Shown: positions 44,860-55,124, counted from the first letter of the stretch. The stretch: DNA of 64,000 nt from Labilibaculum sp041595635 (GCF_041595635.1 NZ_JBFHJW010000005.1:1-64000); one strand, 5' to 3'. Numbers and translations are program-made. Notes: generated from the letters alone by a model not told the origin.

Positions 44860-46467
44860 TTACATTCTAAAAACACCAAAATTAGGATCGCCAAATTCTT
44901 TATTTAAGGATGCTGCAATTCCCATGGCTAATATTTTTCGTGTATCAACGGGATCGATAATTCCATCATCCCACAAACGGGATGTGCTGTAATAAGCTGA
45001 ACCTTCCTCTTCGTATTTCTCTAAAATACGATTCCGTAAGTTTTTTTGCTCCTCTGCTGGAAATTCTTTATCTCTCTTCAGCTGTTGTTGCTCTTTTACC
45101 TGTACCAAAACATCTGCGGCCTGCTCACCACCCATCACCGATATTTTGGCATTGGGCCACATGAACAATAAACGAGGTTCGTAAGCCCGTCCAGCCATGG
45201 CATAGTTACCAGCACCAAAGGAACCGCCAATAATTACCGTAAATTTTGGAACTTGCGCATTGGCTACTGCATGAACCATTTTGGCGCCATCTCGAGCAAT
45301 TCCTTTGTGTTCATACTCTTTACCAACCATAAATCCGGTAATGTTTTGCAGAAATACCAATGGAATCTTACGAAAGCTGCACAATTCAATAAAATGAGCT
45401 GCTTTCAAGGATGTTTCGGAAAAGATAATTCCATTGTTGGCAACAATTCCCACCGGAAAGCCCATTATTTTTGCGAATCCCGTTACAATAGTAGGCGCAT
45501 ATCTCTCCTTGAACTCGTGAAAAGTACTTCCATCCACAATTCTAGCAATCAATTCTCTAGCATCAACAGGCTTTTTCAAATCCAATGGCGCTAACCCATA
45601 CAATTCTTCTGCTGGATAAACAGGTTCAGTATACTTTTCTCTTTCTAAATTGTATTTCTGAATTTTAGGCATACTCTCGAAAATATCCCGACAAATTCGA
45701 ACTGCATGACGATCATCTTCAGCCAAATGATCCGCAACACCAGAAACAGAAGTATGCATTTCAGCACCTCCCAATTCCTCTGCGCTAACATCCTCGCCAG
45801 TAGCAGCTTTCACCAATGGAGGTCCACCAATGAAAATAGTCCCCTGTCCGCGCACAATAATTGTTTCATCGCTCATAGCGGGAACATAAGCACCTCCAGC
45901 GGTACACGATCCCATTACAATAGCTATTTGGGGAATACCCTTTGCCGACATTTTGGACTGGTTGAAGAAAAATCGACCAAAATCATACTTATCGGGAAAT
46001 ACCTTTGCTTGTTCAGGCAAAAAAACCCCTCCAGAATCGACCATATATATACATGGCAAATGATTTTCTATGGCAATTTCCTGAGCACGAATGTGCTTTT
46101 TGATGGTTTCCTTAATATAAGTTCCACCTTTCACTGTTGCATCATTGGCAATAACAATGCATTCCCTATCGTGAATAACTCCAATACCCGTTATAATTCC
46201 TGCAGAAGGAAACTTATTTTCATACTGATCGCAAGCAGCCATGGCAGACAATTCCAAAAAAGGTGTATTTTTATCCAATAACAGCTCAATTCTATCGCGA
46301 ACCAGCAATTTTCCTCGTTTCAGATGACGTTCTCTGGCTTTTTCATCCACTCCTTGAAGCACCACTTTTAGGCGATGACGATAATTTTGCATTAACTTAC
46401 TGTACGATTCTTTGTTTTCCAAAAAATCGTCAGATCGTACATTAATCTTTGATTCTATCTGATTCAA
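44860..46467 (-). CDS. mccB: Acyl-CoA carboxylase beta subunit (carboxyltransferase), methylcrotonyl-CoA type
   Basis: The carboxyltransferase half of the acyl-CoA carboxylase. The 535 residues contain GKLLVRDRIELLLD, SPFLELS-like TPFLELSAMA, MGSCTAGGAYVPAMSDE, FIGGPPLVKAATGE and GSFGAGNYAMAGRAYEPRLLFMWPNA, all typical of methylcrotonyl-CoA carboxylase beta subunits. The start is a TTG at 46467; the first ATG, 75 bases inside, would remove a conserved N-terminal helix, so the TTG is preferred. It pairs with the biotin subunit two genes downstream. Confidence 0.93.
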   Translation of the reverse strand: MNQIESKINVRSDDFLENKESYSKLMQNYRHRLKVVLQGVDEKARERHLKRGKLLVRDRIELLLDKNTPFLELSAMAACDQYENKFPSAGIITGIGVIHDRECIVIANDATVKGGTYIKETIKKHIRAQEIAIENHLPCIYMVDSGGVFLPEQAKVFPDKYDFGRFFFNQSKMSAKGIPQIAIVMGSCTAGGAYVPAMSDETIIVRGQGTIFIGGPPLVKAATGEDVSAEELGGAEMHTSVSGVADHLAEDDRHAVRICRDIFESMPKIQKYNLEREKYTEPVYPAEELYGLAPLDLKKPVDARELIARIVDGSTFHEFKERYAPTIVTGFAKIMGFPVGIVANNGIIFSETSLKAAHFIELCSFRKIPLVFLQNITGFMVGKEYEHKGIARDGAKMVHAVANAQVPKFTVIIGGSFGAGNYAMAGRAYEPRLLFMWPNAKISVMGGEQAADVLVQVKEQQQLKRDKEFPAEEQKNLRNRILEKYEEEGSAYYSTSRLWDDGIIDPVDTRKILAMGIAASLNKEFGDPNFGVFRM

Positions 46468-46571
46468 TTTGTTTTGTTTTATTAATTCGTTTATTTCGGA
46501 TCTTTTATTCTTCTTTTATTCAAAAGTATGTATTTTTTGATTTTTCGAATCGATATTCCTTCATAAATTCT

Positions 46572-49500
46572 TTACATATTTCTTCGATACTGTCCGCCTA
46601 CCTCATATAACGCATTGGTAATCTGACCTAATGTGCAATATTTACAAGCCTCCATAAGGCAAGCAAATACATTCTCATTTTGTAACGCTCTTTCTTTTAG
46701 TTCAAGTAAAACTTTAACCGCATTTTCTTTCTGGTTTTCCTGTACTAAAACTTTAAACTTCACCTGGTTAAGTTTTTCTTCTTCATCAGAACGAATCACC
46801 TCTCTTGTTTGAACCGTTGGAGATCCTTTCTTGCTCAAAAAAGTATTCACACCAATAATTGGCAATTTTCCATTGTGTTTTAAACTTTCGTACTGCAATG
46901 ATTCCGACTGAATCTTACTTCGTTGGTACATGCTTTCCATGGCTCCCAAAACTCCACCCCGTTCAGTCAGGCGATCAAATTCGATCAATACTGCTTCTTC
47001 CACCAAATCGGTTAATTCTTCAATAATAAAAGATCCCTGCAAAGGATTCTGATTTTCGGCCAATCCTAATTCTTTCCCAATGATCAGTTGAATAGCGATG
47101 GCTCTGCGTACCGATTCTTCAGTTGGAGTTGTAATTGCCTCATCGTAAGCATTCGTATGAAGAGAATTACAATTATCATAAATTCCCGTTAAGGCTTGCA
47201 AAGTAGTTCGAATGTCGTTGAACTCTATTTCTTGTGCATGTAAAGATCTGCCCGAAGTTTGAATGTGATATTTTAGTTTTTGAGAGCGACTGTTGGCTTT
47301 GTAGATGTATTTCATAGCCTTCGCCCAAATAATTCTAGCCACACGACCAATTACGGTATATTCCGCATCCATTCCATTGGAGAAAAAGAAAGACAAATTG
47401 GGTGCAAAATCGTCGATCTTCATGCCCCTGGAAATATAATATTCTACCAAAGTAAAACCGTTAGATAAGGTAAAAGCCAATTGGGTAATTGGGTTCGCTC
47501 CTGCCTCAGCAATATGGTATCCAGATATAGAAACAGAATAAAAATTCCGAACCTTATTTTCGATGAAATATTCCTGAATATCACCCATCATCTTCAATGC
47601 AAAATCGATGGAAAAAATACAAGTATTCTGCGCTTGATCTTCTTTTAGCATATCTGCCTGAACCGTTCCTCTAATTTTAGAGATCGTATCAGATTTAATT
47701 TTTTGATAAATCTCATCGGGTAAAACCTGATCTCCTGTCACTCCAAGTAAAAGCAAACCAAGCCCATTATTTCCTTTTGGCAAATCTCCTACATAAGCAG
47801 ATCTGTCTTCGCCAGCGTAAATTTCTTCAAGCTTTACTTCAAGCTCTTTTTCTAGTCCGTTTTCACGGATATAAATTTCGCACTGCTGATCAATCGCCGC
47901 ATTTAAGAAATAGCCAACCAACATTGGTGCAGGACCATTAATGGTCATTGATACAGATGTTTTCGGATCACAAAGATCAAAACCACTGTAGAGTTTCTTT
48001 GCATCATCTAAAGAGGCAACAGAAACACCAGCATTGCCAATTTTGCCATAAATATCGGGTCGAATATCAGGATCGGCGCCATAAAGGGTTACCGAATCGA
48101 AAGCCGTAGACAAACGAACGGCAGCTTGCCCTGTAGCCAAATAATGAAATCGTTTGTTGGTTCTTTCCGGAGCTCCTTCTCCAGCAAACATACGAATAGG
48201 ATCTTCACCCTCACGTTTAAAAGGAAACACACCAGCTGCATAAGGAAATTCACCCGGTACATTTTCTTTCAAACTCCACTTCACAAGATCTCCCCAATTT
48301 CTATATGAAGGCAATCCAATCTTCGGAATTCTGCTATTCGAAAGAGTTTGGAAATGTGTTTCCACCGAAATATCCTTCTCTCGAACCTTATAATGAAACT
48401 TATCATCTGTGTATCGTTTTTTCTTTTCCGCCCAGGAATCGATCATATTTTGATAGCGAAAATATCTTGAAAAGAAACTAATTTTTTTATCAAGCAAAAC
48501 CTTAACACTTTCTTCTTTAAACAAATAAGATACCTTATTTAAAGCATATAATTGATCTGCTATGTCAGCTTGTTCCTTTGCCTTTCGATTGTACTTACGT
48601 ACGCTTTCTGCAATCTCAGACAAATATCTAAACCTAGCAGGTGGAATAATTTCGATCTTTTTACTGGCTTCCAGAGGTGTATTTTCATGATGTGTAAAAA
48701 TATGGACTTTGTTAGCTAATAAAATCTCAATTAAAGCATGATAGAGCTCGTTTACGCCATGATCGTTAAATTGAGAGGCAACAGTTCCATAAACGGGCAT
48801 ATCGTCCGTATTTTTCTCCCAAAGAAGATTGTTACGTTGATATTGTTTCTTTACATCACGCAAAGCATCCTGTGCTCCCTGTTTGTCAAACTTGTTGATG
48901 GCAATCAAATCAGCAAAATCGAGCATATCGATCTTCTCCAATTGAGTCGCCGCACCAAAATCCGGCGTCATCACATATAATTTTACGTCGCTGTACTCTA
49001 CAATCTCAGTATCCGATTGACCAATTCCTGAACTTTCCAGAAAAATACAATCAAATCCAGCCGATTTCATTAAAATCAATGCATCTCCAACATGTTTCGA
49101 AAGTGCCAAATTAGCTCTTCGGGTAGCTAAAGAGCGCACATAAATGTTTTGAGCGTTAATTGCATTCATTCGAATTCGATCGCCTAGTAATGCACCTCCA
49201 CTCTTTTTTCTTGAAGGGTCAACCGAAAGAACAGCAATGGCCAAATTTGGATAATCAATTTGAATCCTTCGAATTAGTTCATCGCATAAGGAGGATTTGC
49301 CAGCACCACCCGTTCCTGTGATTCCAATTACTGGTGTGTGATTAATTTTAGCATTGTTTTTCAGTTCAATATACAAATCAGAATCTTGCAATTCATCTTG
49401 CTCGGCCAAACTAATTAACCTCGATAATAACTTTACATTAGAACAGGTAATATCCTTTGCTTTAACATCTTTAATTCCATCTAGTCTGTAATCTGATTTT

Positions 49501-49922
49501 TCAAGAACCTCATTAATCATCCCTTGCAAACCTAAATTTCTACCATCATCAGGAGAATAGATACCGGCAATACCATAAGCTTCAAGCTCTGCAATTTCAG
49601 ATGGTAGAATTACACCACCGCCGCCCCCAAATATCTTAATGTGTGCAGCGTTTTTTTCTTGCAACAAATCGTACATGTACTTAAAAAATTCAATATGTCC
49701 ACCCTGATAGGAACTGACAGCTATGGCCTGGGCATCCTCTTGCATGGCACAATCAACAATCTCTTTAGCCGAACGATTGTGTCCCAAATGAATCACTTCG
49801 GCACCCGATGCCTGAAGAATTCTCCGCATGATATTTATGGAAGCATCATGTCCATCGAAAAGTGAGGTTGCTGTCACAATTCGAACCTTATTTTTAAGCT
49901 GATATGTGCTGTTTGCATTCAT
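46572..49922 (-). CDS. icmF: Fused isobutyryl-CoA mutase IcmF
   Basis: A B12-dependent mutase that interconverts isobutyryl-CoA and n-butyryl-CoA (and in some members isovaleryl- and pivalyl-CoA). The fusion order is diagnostic: N-terminal B12-binding domain with DGHDAS at 23-28, a MeaB-like G-protein chaperone with Walker A GITGTGGAGKSS at 200-211, a linker, then the large mutase domain (FPFKREGEDPIRMFAGEGAPERTNKRFHYL, SISGYHIAEAGANP). Phe in RMFAGEG replaces the Tyr of methylmalonyl-CoA mutases, which favours isobutyryl-type substrates. The 1,116-residue length fits IcmF. It sits between the carboxylase and ETF genes. Confidence 0.93.
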   Translation of the reverse strand: MNANSTYQLKNKVRIVTATSLFDGHDASINIMRRILQASGAEVIHLGHNRSAKEIVDCAMQEDAQAIAVSSYQGGHIEFFKYMYDLLQEKNAAHIKIFGGGGGVILPSEIAELEAYGIAGIYSPDDGRNLGLQGMINEVLEKSDYRLDGIKDVKAKDITCSNVKLLSRLISLAEQDELQDSDLYIELKNNAKINHTPVIGITGTGGAGKSSLCDELIRRIQIDYPNLAIAVLSVDPSRKKSGGALLGDRIRMNAINAQNIYVRSLATRRANLALSKHVGDALILMKSAGFDCIFLESSGIGQSDTEIVEYSDVKLYVMTPDFGAATQLEKIDMLDFADLIAINKFDKQGAQDALRDVKKQYQRNNLLWEKNTDDMPVYGTVASQFNDHGVNELYHALIEILLANKVHIFTHHENTPLEASKKIEIIPPARFRYLSEIAESVRKYNRKAKEQADIADQLYALNKVSYLFKEESVKVLLDKKISFFSRYFRYQNMIDSWAEKKKRYTDDKFHYKVREKDISVETHFQTLSNSRIPKIGLPSYRNWGDLVKWSLKENVPGEFPYAAGVFPFKREGEDPIRMFAGEGAPERTNKRFHYLATGQAAVRLSTAFDSVTLYGADPDIRPDIYGKIGNAGVSVASLDDAKKLYSGFDLCDPKTSVSMTINGPAPMLVGYFLNAAIDQQCEIYIRENGLEKELEVKLEEIYAGEDRSAYVGDLPKGNNGLGLLLLGVTGDQVLPDEIYQKIKSDTISKIRGTVQADMLKEDQAQNTCIFSIDFALKMMGDIQEYFIENKVRNFYSVSISGYHIAEAGANPITQLAFTLSNGFTLVEYYISRGMKIDDFAPNLSFFFSNGMDAEYTVIGRVARIIWAKAMKYIYKANSRSQKLKYHIQTSGRSLHAQEIEFNDIRTTLQALTGIYDNCNSLHTNAYDEAITTPTEESVRRAIAIQLIIGKELGLAENQNPLQGSFIIEELTDLVEEAVLIEFDRLTERGGVLGAMESMYQRSKIQSESLQYESLKHNGKLPIIGVNTFLSKKGSPTVQTREVIRSDEEEKLNQVKFKVLVQENQKENAVKVLLELKERALQNENVFACLMEACKYCTLGQITNALYEVGGQYRRNM

Positions 49923-49938
49923 TCCTTTGTTCTAGTTT

Positions 49939-50736
49939 CTATAAACCCAATGCTTTTTCTATAATTTCTGCCACATCTAAATTTTGCACTTCATTTTCGA
50001 TATTTTTCAATTTAATTCCATCTGTGAGCATGGTCATGCAAAAGGGACAAGCAGAAGCAACTTTATCTACTTTTGTATCGATAAGTTCTTCGGTACGTTC
50101 AATATTTACTTCCTTATCTCCTTTTTCGGCTTCTTTAAACATTTGTGCTCCTCCAGCTCCACAGCAAAAAGCAAAACTTCTGGCTCTTTTCATCTCCTTC
50201 ACTTCTCCAAATACTGCTTTTACAACATTTCTTGGAGCATCATAGATTCCATTTCCTCTTCCTAAATAGCAAGGATCGTGATAAGTAATACTTTCCCCCT
50301 TGAACGGATTATTTCCTAATTGCAACTTACCGGTACGAATCATCTCATCCAAAAACACGGTGTAATTAATCACTTCATAATTTCCTCCTAAATCGGGATA
50401 CTCATTTTTCAATGTATTGTAACAGTGCGGACAGGTACAAATTATTTTTTTCACCTTATAGCCGTTTAGAATTTCGATGTTTTGCATTGCTAGCATCTGA
50501 AAGAGCATTTCGTTTCCAGCTCGTTTGGCTGCATCGCCAGTGCAACTTTCCTCAGTTCCCAAAACTGCATAACTGACTTTAAGATGATTTAGTATTTTCG
50601 CAAATGCTCGTGCAACTTTTTGATACCTATCGTCGAATGCTCCTGCACAACCTACCCAATACAAATATTCAGGCTGCTCACCTTTAGCAAAAACATCTGC
50701 CATAACAGGTACATTTATTTTTGTTTCTATTGTCAT
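49939..50736 (-). CDS. CCG-domain Fe-S protein, HdrB-like subunit of an ETF:quinone oxidoreductase
   Basis: A 265-residue cytoplasmic protein with two CCG (cysteine-rich) domains: YWVGCAGAFD near residue 27 and later CTCPHCYNTL, then YHDPCYLGRGN and FCCGAGGAQMF. In HdrB and GlpC relatives such domains hold a non-cubane [4Fe-4S] cluster. It follows the membrane Fe-S gene by 76 bases. Together they equal the parts of single-chain FadF/EMO-type ETF:menaquinone oxidoreductases, here split into two genes. Confidence 0.88.
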   Translation of the reverse strand: MTIETKINVPVMADVFAKGEQPEYLYWVGCAGAFDDRYQKVARAFAKILNHLKVSYAVLGTEESCTGDAAKRAGNEMLFQMLAMQNIEILNGYKVKKIICTCPHCYNTLKNEYPDLGGNYEVINYTVFLDEMIRTGKLQLGNNPFKGESITYHDPCYLGRGNGIYDAPRNVVKAVFGEVKEMKRARSFAFCCGAGGAQMFKEAEKGDKEVNIERTEELIDTKVDKVASACPFCMTMLTDGIKLKNIENEVQNLDVAEIIEKALGL

Positions 50737-50812
50737 CTGATCCGTCTATTACTTAAATATTTAATTTAACTAAATCCACTAATGCACTATATAACAATTG
50801 CCTTATGTGTTT

Positions 50813-52072
50813 TTACTCTGTCCACTTTAGGCGGTCTTCGGGAGAAAATTGCCAGGGAGCTCCATTGTTTTCAATATTGGAGAACATCATATTCAAACCA
50901 GCCGGAGCGGCAGCTTCCTCCATCACCAGATACCTTCTCATGTCCATAATGAGATTTGGATGACTGATGTCAATAGGACATTCTTGAACACAAGCATTGC
51001 AAGTTGTACAAGCCCAAATTTCTTCTTCGCTAATGTAATCTCGCAAGAGCGATTTACTATCTTCTTTACCCGTAACCACAAAAGGACCTTTCTCATTCAT
51101 TCGCTCGCGTACATCAACAAAAATCTTTCGTGGAGAAAGTAACTTTCCAGTAATATTGGCTGGACAAACATCTGTACAACGACCACATTGCGTGCAAGAC
51201 AAGGAATCCATATAGTTTTTCCAACTAACATCGTCAACATCCTTTACTCCAAAACGAGATACTTCTGCAGTTTCATCATAAGCTGCCTCCGGATTGAGCA
51301 TTAGCTTCACCTCACGAGTAATACTCTCTAAATTTGGGTATTTGGTAATTGGTTCCAAATTTGCCAGAAAGACATTCGGAATGGACAGAAAAACATGAAA
51401 ATGCTTAGAGTAAGGCAAGTAGTTCGCGAAAATAAAAATCAGTAAAATGTGCACCCACCAACCAGGCTCTTGCAGCCAGGAAAAATCCCAACCAAATAAA
51501 TTCACCAAAGCTGCGGAAACAGGATAAACTCCTTCATATCCATTTGGATGATGACTGATGTATCCCATGTTGTAACAAATCAGGGAAACCATTAAAAATC
51601 CAATGAAATAAAGAGACAACAAAGCATCCCAATTGGCTTTGGGAGTCATCTCGACACCAGAAAAACGTTTTATCTTCATAAATATTCTTCGAATACCAAA
51701 AAATTTGATAAAAATGATAATTAGCAAAGCAAATACATCACCTGAAGCAATTACAACATCATAAAACCAACCGGTAAAAGCAAAAACTCTATCGCGGCCA
51801 AAAACGCCGTCTAAAACCATTTCAATACTCCCAAGAGTAATCACTAAAAAGCCCCAAAACACAATGGCATGCATGAAACCAATAACTGGTTTACGGAAAA
51901 TTTTGGATTGTCCGAAAGCCACATTCAGCGTATGAGAAATTCGTGTAGAAATGTTTCGAATTGGATAAGCCGGCTTTGTCAACTTAAAAAAGGACCACAA
52001 ACGCTTTACCGAATACGCAAAGACACCGAGAGTAGTTAGCAATACGATAGTAAAAATGATTTGCTTTGTCAT
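50813..52072 (-). CDS. Membrane heme b / 2x[4Fe-4S] oxidoreductase, probable ETF:menaquinone oxidoreductase subunit
   Basis: A 419-residue inner-membrane protein. The first 230 residues contain a NarI-like membrane domain with about five segments and candidate haem ligands in GFMHAIVFWGF and WWVHILLIFIF. The cytoplasmic part has two [4Fe-4S] sites, CTQCGRCTDVC and CTTCNACVQEC. A CCG protein encoded just downstream probably completes the complex. With etfA and etfB upstream, the likely role is to move acyl-CoA electrons from ETF to menaquinone. Confidence 0.88.
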   Translation of the reverse strand: MTKQIIFTIVLLTTLGVFAYSVKRLWSFFKLTKPAYPIRNISTRISHTLNVAFGQSKIFRKPVIGFMHAIVFWGFLVITLGSIEMVLDGVFGRDRVFAFTGWFYDVVIASGDVFALLIIIFIKFFGIRRIFMKIKRFSGVEMTPKANWDALLSLYFIGFLMVSLICYNMGYISHHPNGYEGVYPVSAALVNLFGWDFSWLQEPGWWVHILLIFIFANYLPYSKHFHVFLSIPNVFLANLEPITKYPNLESITREVKLMLNPEAAYDETAEVSRFGVKDVDDVSWKNYMDSLSCTQCGRCTDVCPANITGKLLSPRKIFVDVRERMNEKGPFVVTGKEDSKSLLRDYISEEEIWACTTCNACVQECPIDISHPNLIMDMRRYLVMEEAAAPAGLNMMFSNIENNGAPWQFSPEDRLKWTE

Positions 52073-52130
52073 AATTGCAGATTTAAATAAATACTTGTAA
52101 ACACTTGTGCCTTGCGACTTAGTAGCGAAT

Positions 52131-53099
52131 TTACGCCTTTGATTTTCTAACTGCTTCGGTCAGTTTTGGCAATACATCCATTGCATCTCCCAGAATCCCA
52201 AAATCGGCAATGCCAAAAATAGGCGCTTCTGGATCGGTATTAATTGCTACGATACACTTACTCCGACTTATGCCTGCAACGTGCTGTATGGCTCCTGAAA
52301 TGCCTGCTGCGATGTATAAATTAGGAGCTATCACCTTTCCTGTTTGTCCTACATGCTCTTCATGACCACGCCAACCTTCATCCGAAACAGGACGAGAACA
52401 AGCTGTTGCTGCACCCAGAACCTCAGCCAATTCTTCAACTGGCCTCCAATTATTGGGACTTTTCATCCCTCTTCCCGCAGAAACAACCAAATCAGCATCC
52501 GCGAGAATGATCTTATTGGTCTGCTGATCTTCCGAAAGTACCTGAATCTTATACAAATCGCTTTTAACTTCAGGAACGAATTTCTCAATTGCACAATCAA
52601 CTTGATTTTCGACCAATCCCAAACAATTTTTGGCAATGGTGATCACTTTCACTTGCGAATCGATTTGAACATGTCCGAATGCCTTTCCTGAAAAAACAGA
52701 TTTCTTTACGATGAAAGGATCGAGAGAAATTGGTAATTCCTGCACTGCGGCCACCATCCCCGCTTTCACGCGAACGGATACGCGTGGAGCAATAGCTTTA
52801 CCACTGTTGTTATCGCTTAAAACAATTAAGCTTGCACTCTCTTTTTCTGCTAGCTCAGAAATTACTCGAGCATAAACACCGCTAATTAAGGTATTCATCT
52901 GAGGATCGTTCACAGAAACAATTCGCTCTGCTCCATATTTCCCCAGGCTTTTTAATTCCTCTTCCTCTACCTCTCCAATAGAAACCACAATCAATTTTGA
53001 TTTTAACTGGTCTGCTATATTTTTAGCATAGGATATCAATTCGTAGGTGGAATTTTTAAATTTTCCATTCCAATTTTTGGCAAATGCAATTACTGACAT
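52131..53099 (-). CDS. etfA: Electron transfer flavoprotein alpha subunit
   Basis: The FAD-binding subunit of ETF, which collects electrons from acyl-CoA dehydrogenases. The 322 residues include an N-terminal ETF domain and the C-terminal FAD domain with VVSAGRGMKSPNNW, ACSRPVSDEGW, GQTGKVIAPNLYIAAGISGAIQH and INTDPEAPIF. It pairs with etfB 87 bases upstream and lies just before the membrane oxidoreductase gene. No ferredoxin domain for bifurcation partners is fused to it. Confidence 0.97.
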   Translation of the reverse strand: MSVIAFAKNWNGKFKNSTYELISYAKNIADQLKSKLIVVSIGEVEEEELKSLGKYGAERIVSVNDPQMNTLISGVYARVISELAEKESASLIVLSDNNSGKAIAPRVSVRVKAGMVAAVQELPISLDPFIVKKSVFSGKAFGHVQIDSQVKVITIAKNCLGLVENQVDCAIEKFVPEVKSDLYKIQVLSEDQQTNKIILADADLVVSAGRGMKSPNNWRPVEELAEVLGAATACSRPVSDEGWRGHEEHVGQTGKVIAPNLYIAAGISGAIQHVAGISRSKCIVAINTDPEAPIFGIADFGILGDAMDVLPKLTEAVRKSKA

Positions 53100-53186
53100 A
53101 GGTTTAATTTTAAGATTATTAGTAAGATATGAGATCTATTATCTCACCCAGACCTATTTCATTTTATAATAGATTCTTCCTTTAAA

Positions 53187-53936
53187 TTAAAGAACTTTTG
53201 CTTCACTTTTAAGAAGTTCAACCAATTGATCCATATTCTCTGGATCAATCATTTTGCAAGCTCCCTTCGGTTCAGGCAATTCAAATTTTACCGATTTTGT
53301 AAGTATTTCAAGTTCTACAGCGGCTTTCACTTCCAATGGTTTCTTCCGCGCCATCATAATTCCCCGCATGGAAGGAATTCGAGCTTCTTTTGCAATTCCT
53401 TTTTGCACCACTGCCACAAAAGGAGATTCGGTCTTGAGTGTCTGCATTCCACCAGGAATTGCCCGATGAACATGAATCTCATCACTATCGAAATTCAAAT
53501 CCGTTACCGATGAAATTCCCGGATAATCCATCAACTCGGCAAGCATCGCACCTACCGAAGAGCCATTGTAATCGCTAGATTCTATTCCACTCAGAATAAT
53601 ATCAAATGGATTCTCTTTAAGATAAGCAGCAATTTGTCCAGCAACATAGTGAGCATCTGCAGCACAGGCATCAATACGAATGGCCTTATCGGCTCCAATC
53701 GCAAGGGCTTTTCGCAATGTTGCATCTGTTTGAACTGCACCAACATGAATTACAGCAACCTTATTAATGGAATTGCTAGCATCCTCTTTCAATTCCAAAG
53801 CACGAGTCAAAGCCAATTCATCCCATGGATTAATGATCCACTGCACCCCTGAATCATCAAAAAGCGTGTTGTTCTCCTTAAATTTGACTTTCGTTGTCGT
53901 ATCTGGAACATTACTTATACAAACTAATATTTTCAT
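53187..53936 (-). CDS. etfB: Electron transfer flavoprotein beta subunit
   Basis: The smaller ETF subunit, 249 residues, which binds AMP or, in bifurcating types, a second flavin. Family segments include CISNVPDTT, WIINPWDELALTRALELKE, AIGADKAIRI, GIESSDYNGSSVGAMLAEL and RIPSMRGIMMARKKPL. It is directly upstream of etfA. Whether this ETF bifurcates cannot be decided from what I see. Confidence 0.97.
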   Translation of the reverse strand: MKILVCISNVPDTTTKVKFKENNTLFDDSGVQWIINPWDELALTRALELKEDASNSINKVAVIHVGAVQTDATLRKALAIGADKAIRIDACAADAHYVAGQIAAYLKENPFDIILSGIESSDYNGSSVGAMLAELMDYPGISSVTDLNFDSDEIHVHRAIPGGMQTLKTESPFVAVVQKGIAKEARIPSMRGIMMARKKPLEVKAAVELEILTKSVKFELPEPKGACKMIDPENMDQLVELLKSEAKVL

Positions 53937-53984
53937 ATTACATTTATTTTAAAGTTTTTACAATTCACTAGAAGTATTTTTACT

Positions 53985-55124
53985 TTAAGTTAGAAGACCT
54001 CTTGAAATCACAATTTTCTGAATTTCAGAAGTTCCTTCATAAATTTGTGTCAATTTTGCATCGCGCATTAAACGCTCCACATGATATTCCTTAACATAGC
54101 CATAACCACCATGAATTTGAACTGCCTCGGTTGTAACCTTCATTGCAGTTTCTGCAGCATACAGTTTTGCCATTGCACTGGCCTGTCCGTATGCTTTTCC
54201 CTGATCTTTTAACCAAGCGGCTTTCAAACAAAAATAACGAGCAGCCTCAATCTCAACCGCCATATCGGCTAACTTAAAAGCAATGGCCTGATGGTAGATG
54301 ATTTCTTTGCCAAAAGCCTTTCTTTCCTGAGCATATTTAAGCGCTAGTTCGTAGGCTCCAGAAGCAATTCCCAATGCCTGTGAAGCAATCCCTATTCTTC
54401 CACCTTCCAACGATTTCATGGCCAATTTAAAACCGAAGCCTTCTTCCCCCAAACGATTTTCTTTTGGCACTTTCACATCATTAAACATGATGGAATGAGT
54501 GTCTGATGCACGCATTCCCATTTTATTTTCATGTGGACCTATGCTTACTCCTTCGGTATTTGCATCCACAAGCAGCGCATTAATCCCTTTGTGCTTTAAT
54601 TCCGGATGAGTTTGAGCCATTAAGATATAAGTAGAAGCCGTTTTTCCATTGGTAATCCAGTTTTTTGTTCCATTTACCAGATAATAATCCCCCATATCAA
54701 CAGCCGAAGTTCTCTGCATGGTTGCATCCGATCCTGCTTCGGGTTCCGATAAGAGGAAAGCTCCAATTTTTTCGCCCCGAGCCATGGGTTTTAAAAATTT
54801 CTGTTTTTGCTCTTCCGTTCCATACTTTTCCACTCCCCAACAAACCAAAGAATTATTTACCGACATGATTACCGAAACAGAGGAATCCACTTTTGATATT
54901 TCCTCCATGGCCAAAACATAAGAAATCGTATCCATTCCACCTCCATCATATTCCAAGCCCACTAACATCCCCAAAAACCCAAGTTCCGCCAAACGTTTCA
55001 CTTGTTCGGTAGGATACATTGCTTTCTCGTCACGCTCTATAACGCCAGGCAATAACTCCCGCTGTGCAAAGTCGCGAGCGGCATCTCGAATCATCAATTG
55101 CTCTTCGGTAAATTCAAAATCCAT
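53985..55124 (-). CDS. Acyl-CoA dehydrogenase, butyryl-CoA type
   Basis: A 379-residue short-chain acyl-CoA dehydrogenase. Typical features are FTEEQLMIRDAARDFA at the N-terminus, FLLSEPEAGSDATM, NGTKNWITNG, RMGASDTHSI-like RASDTHSIMFNDVKVP and the catalytic Glu in IYEGTSEIQ near the C-terminus. The last residues (IVISRGLLT) are like butyryl-CoA dehydrogenases. It is 48 bases upstream of etfB, its electron acceptor. Confidence 0.95.
   Translation of the reverse strand: MDFEFTEEQLMIRDAARDFAQRELLPGVIERDEKAMYPTEQVKRLAELGFLGMLVGLEYDGGGMDTISYVLAMEEISKVDSSVSVIMSVNNSLVCWGVEKYGTEEQKQKFLKPMARGEKIGAFLLSEPEAGSDATMQRTSAVDMGDYYLVNGTKNWITNGKTASTYILMAQTHPELKHKGINALLVDANTEGVSIGPHENKMGMRASDTHSIMFNDVKVPKENRLGEEGFGFKLAMKSLEGGRIGIASQALGIASGAYELALKYAQERKAFGKEIIYHQAIAFKLADMAVEIEAARYFCLKAAWLKDQGKAYGQASAMAKLYAAETAMKVTTEAVQIHGGYGYVKEYHVERLMRDAKLTQIYEGTSEIQKIVISRGLLT

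Noticed and set aside
49984..50265. Plus-strand Ser/Phe-rich ORFs opposite the CCG gene
   Set aside because: Shadows of the minus-strand Fe-S gene; composition reflects its reverse complement.
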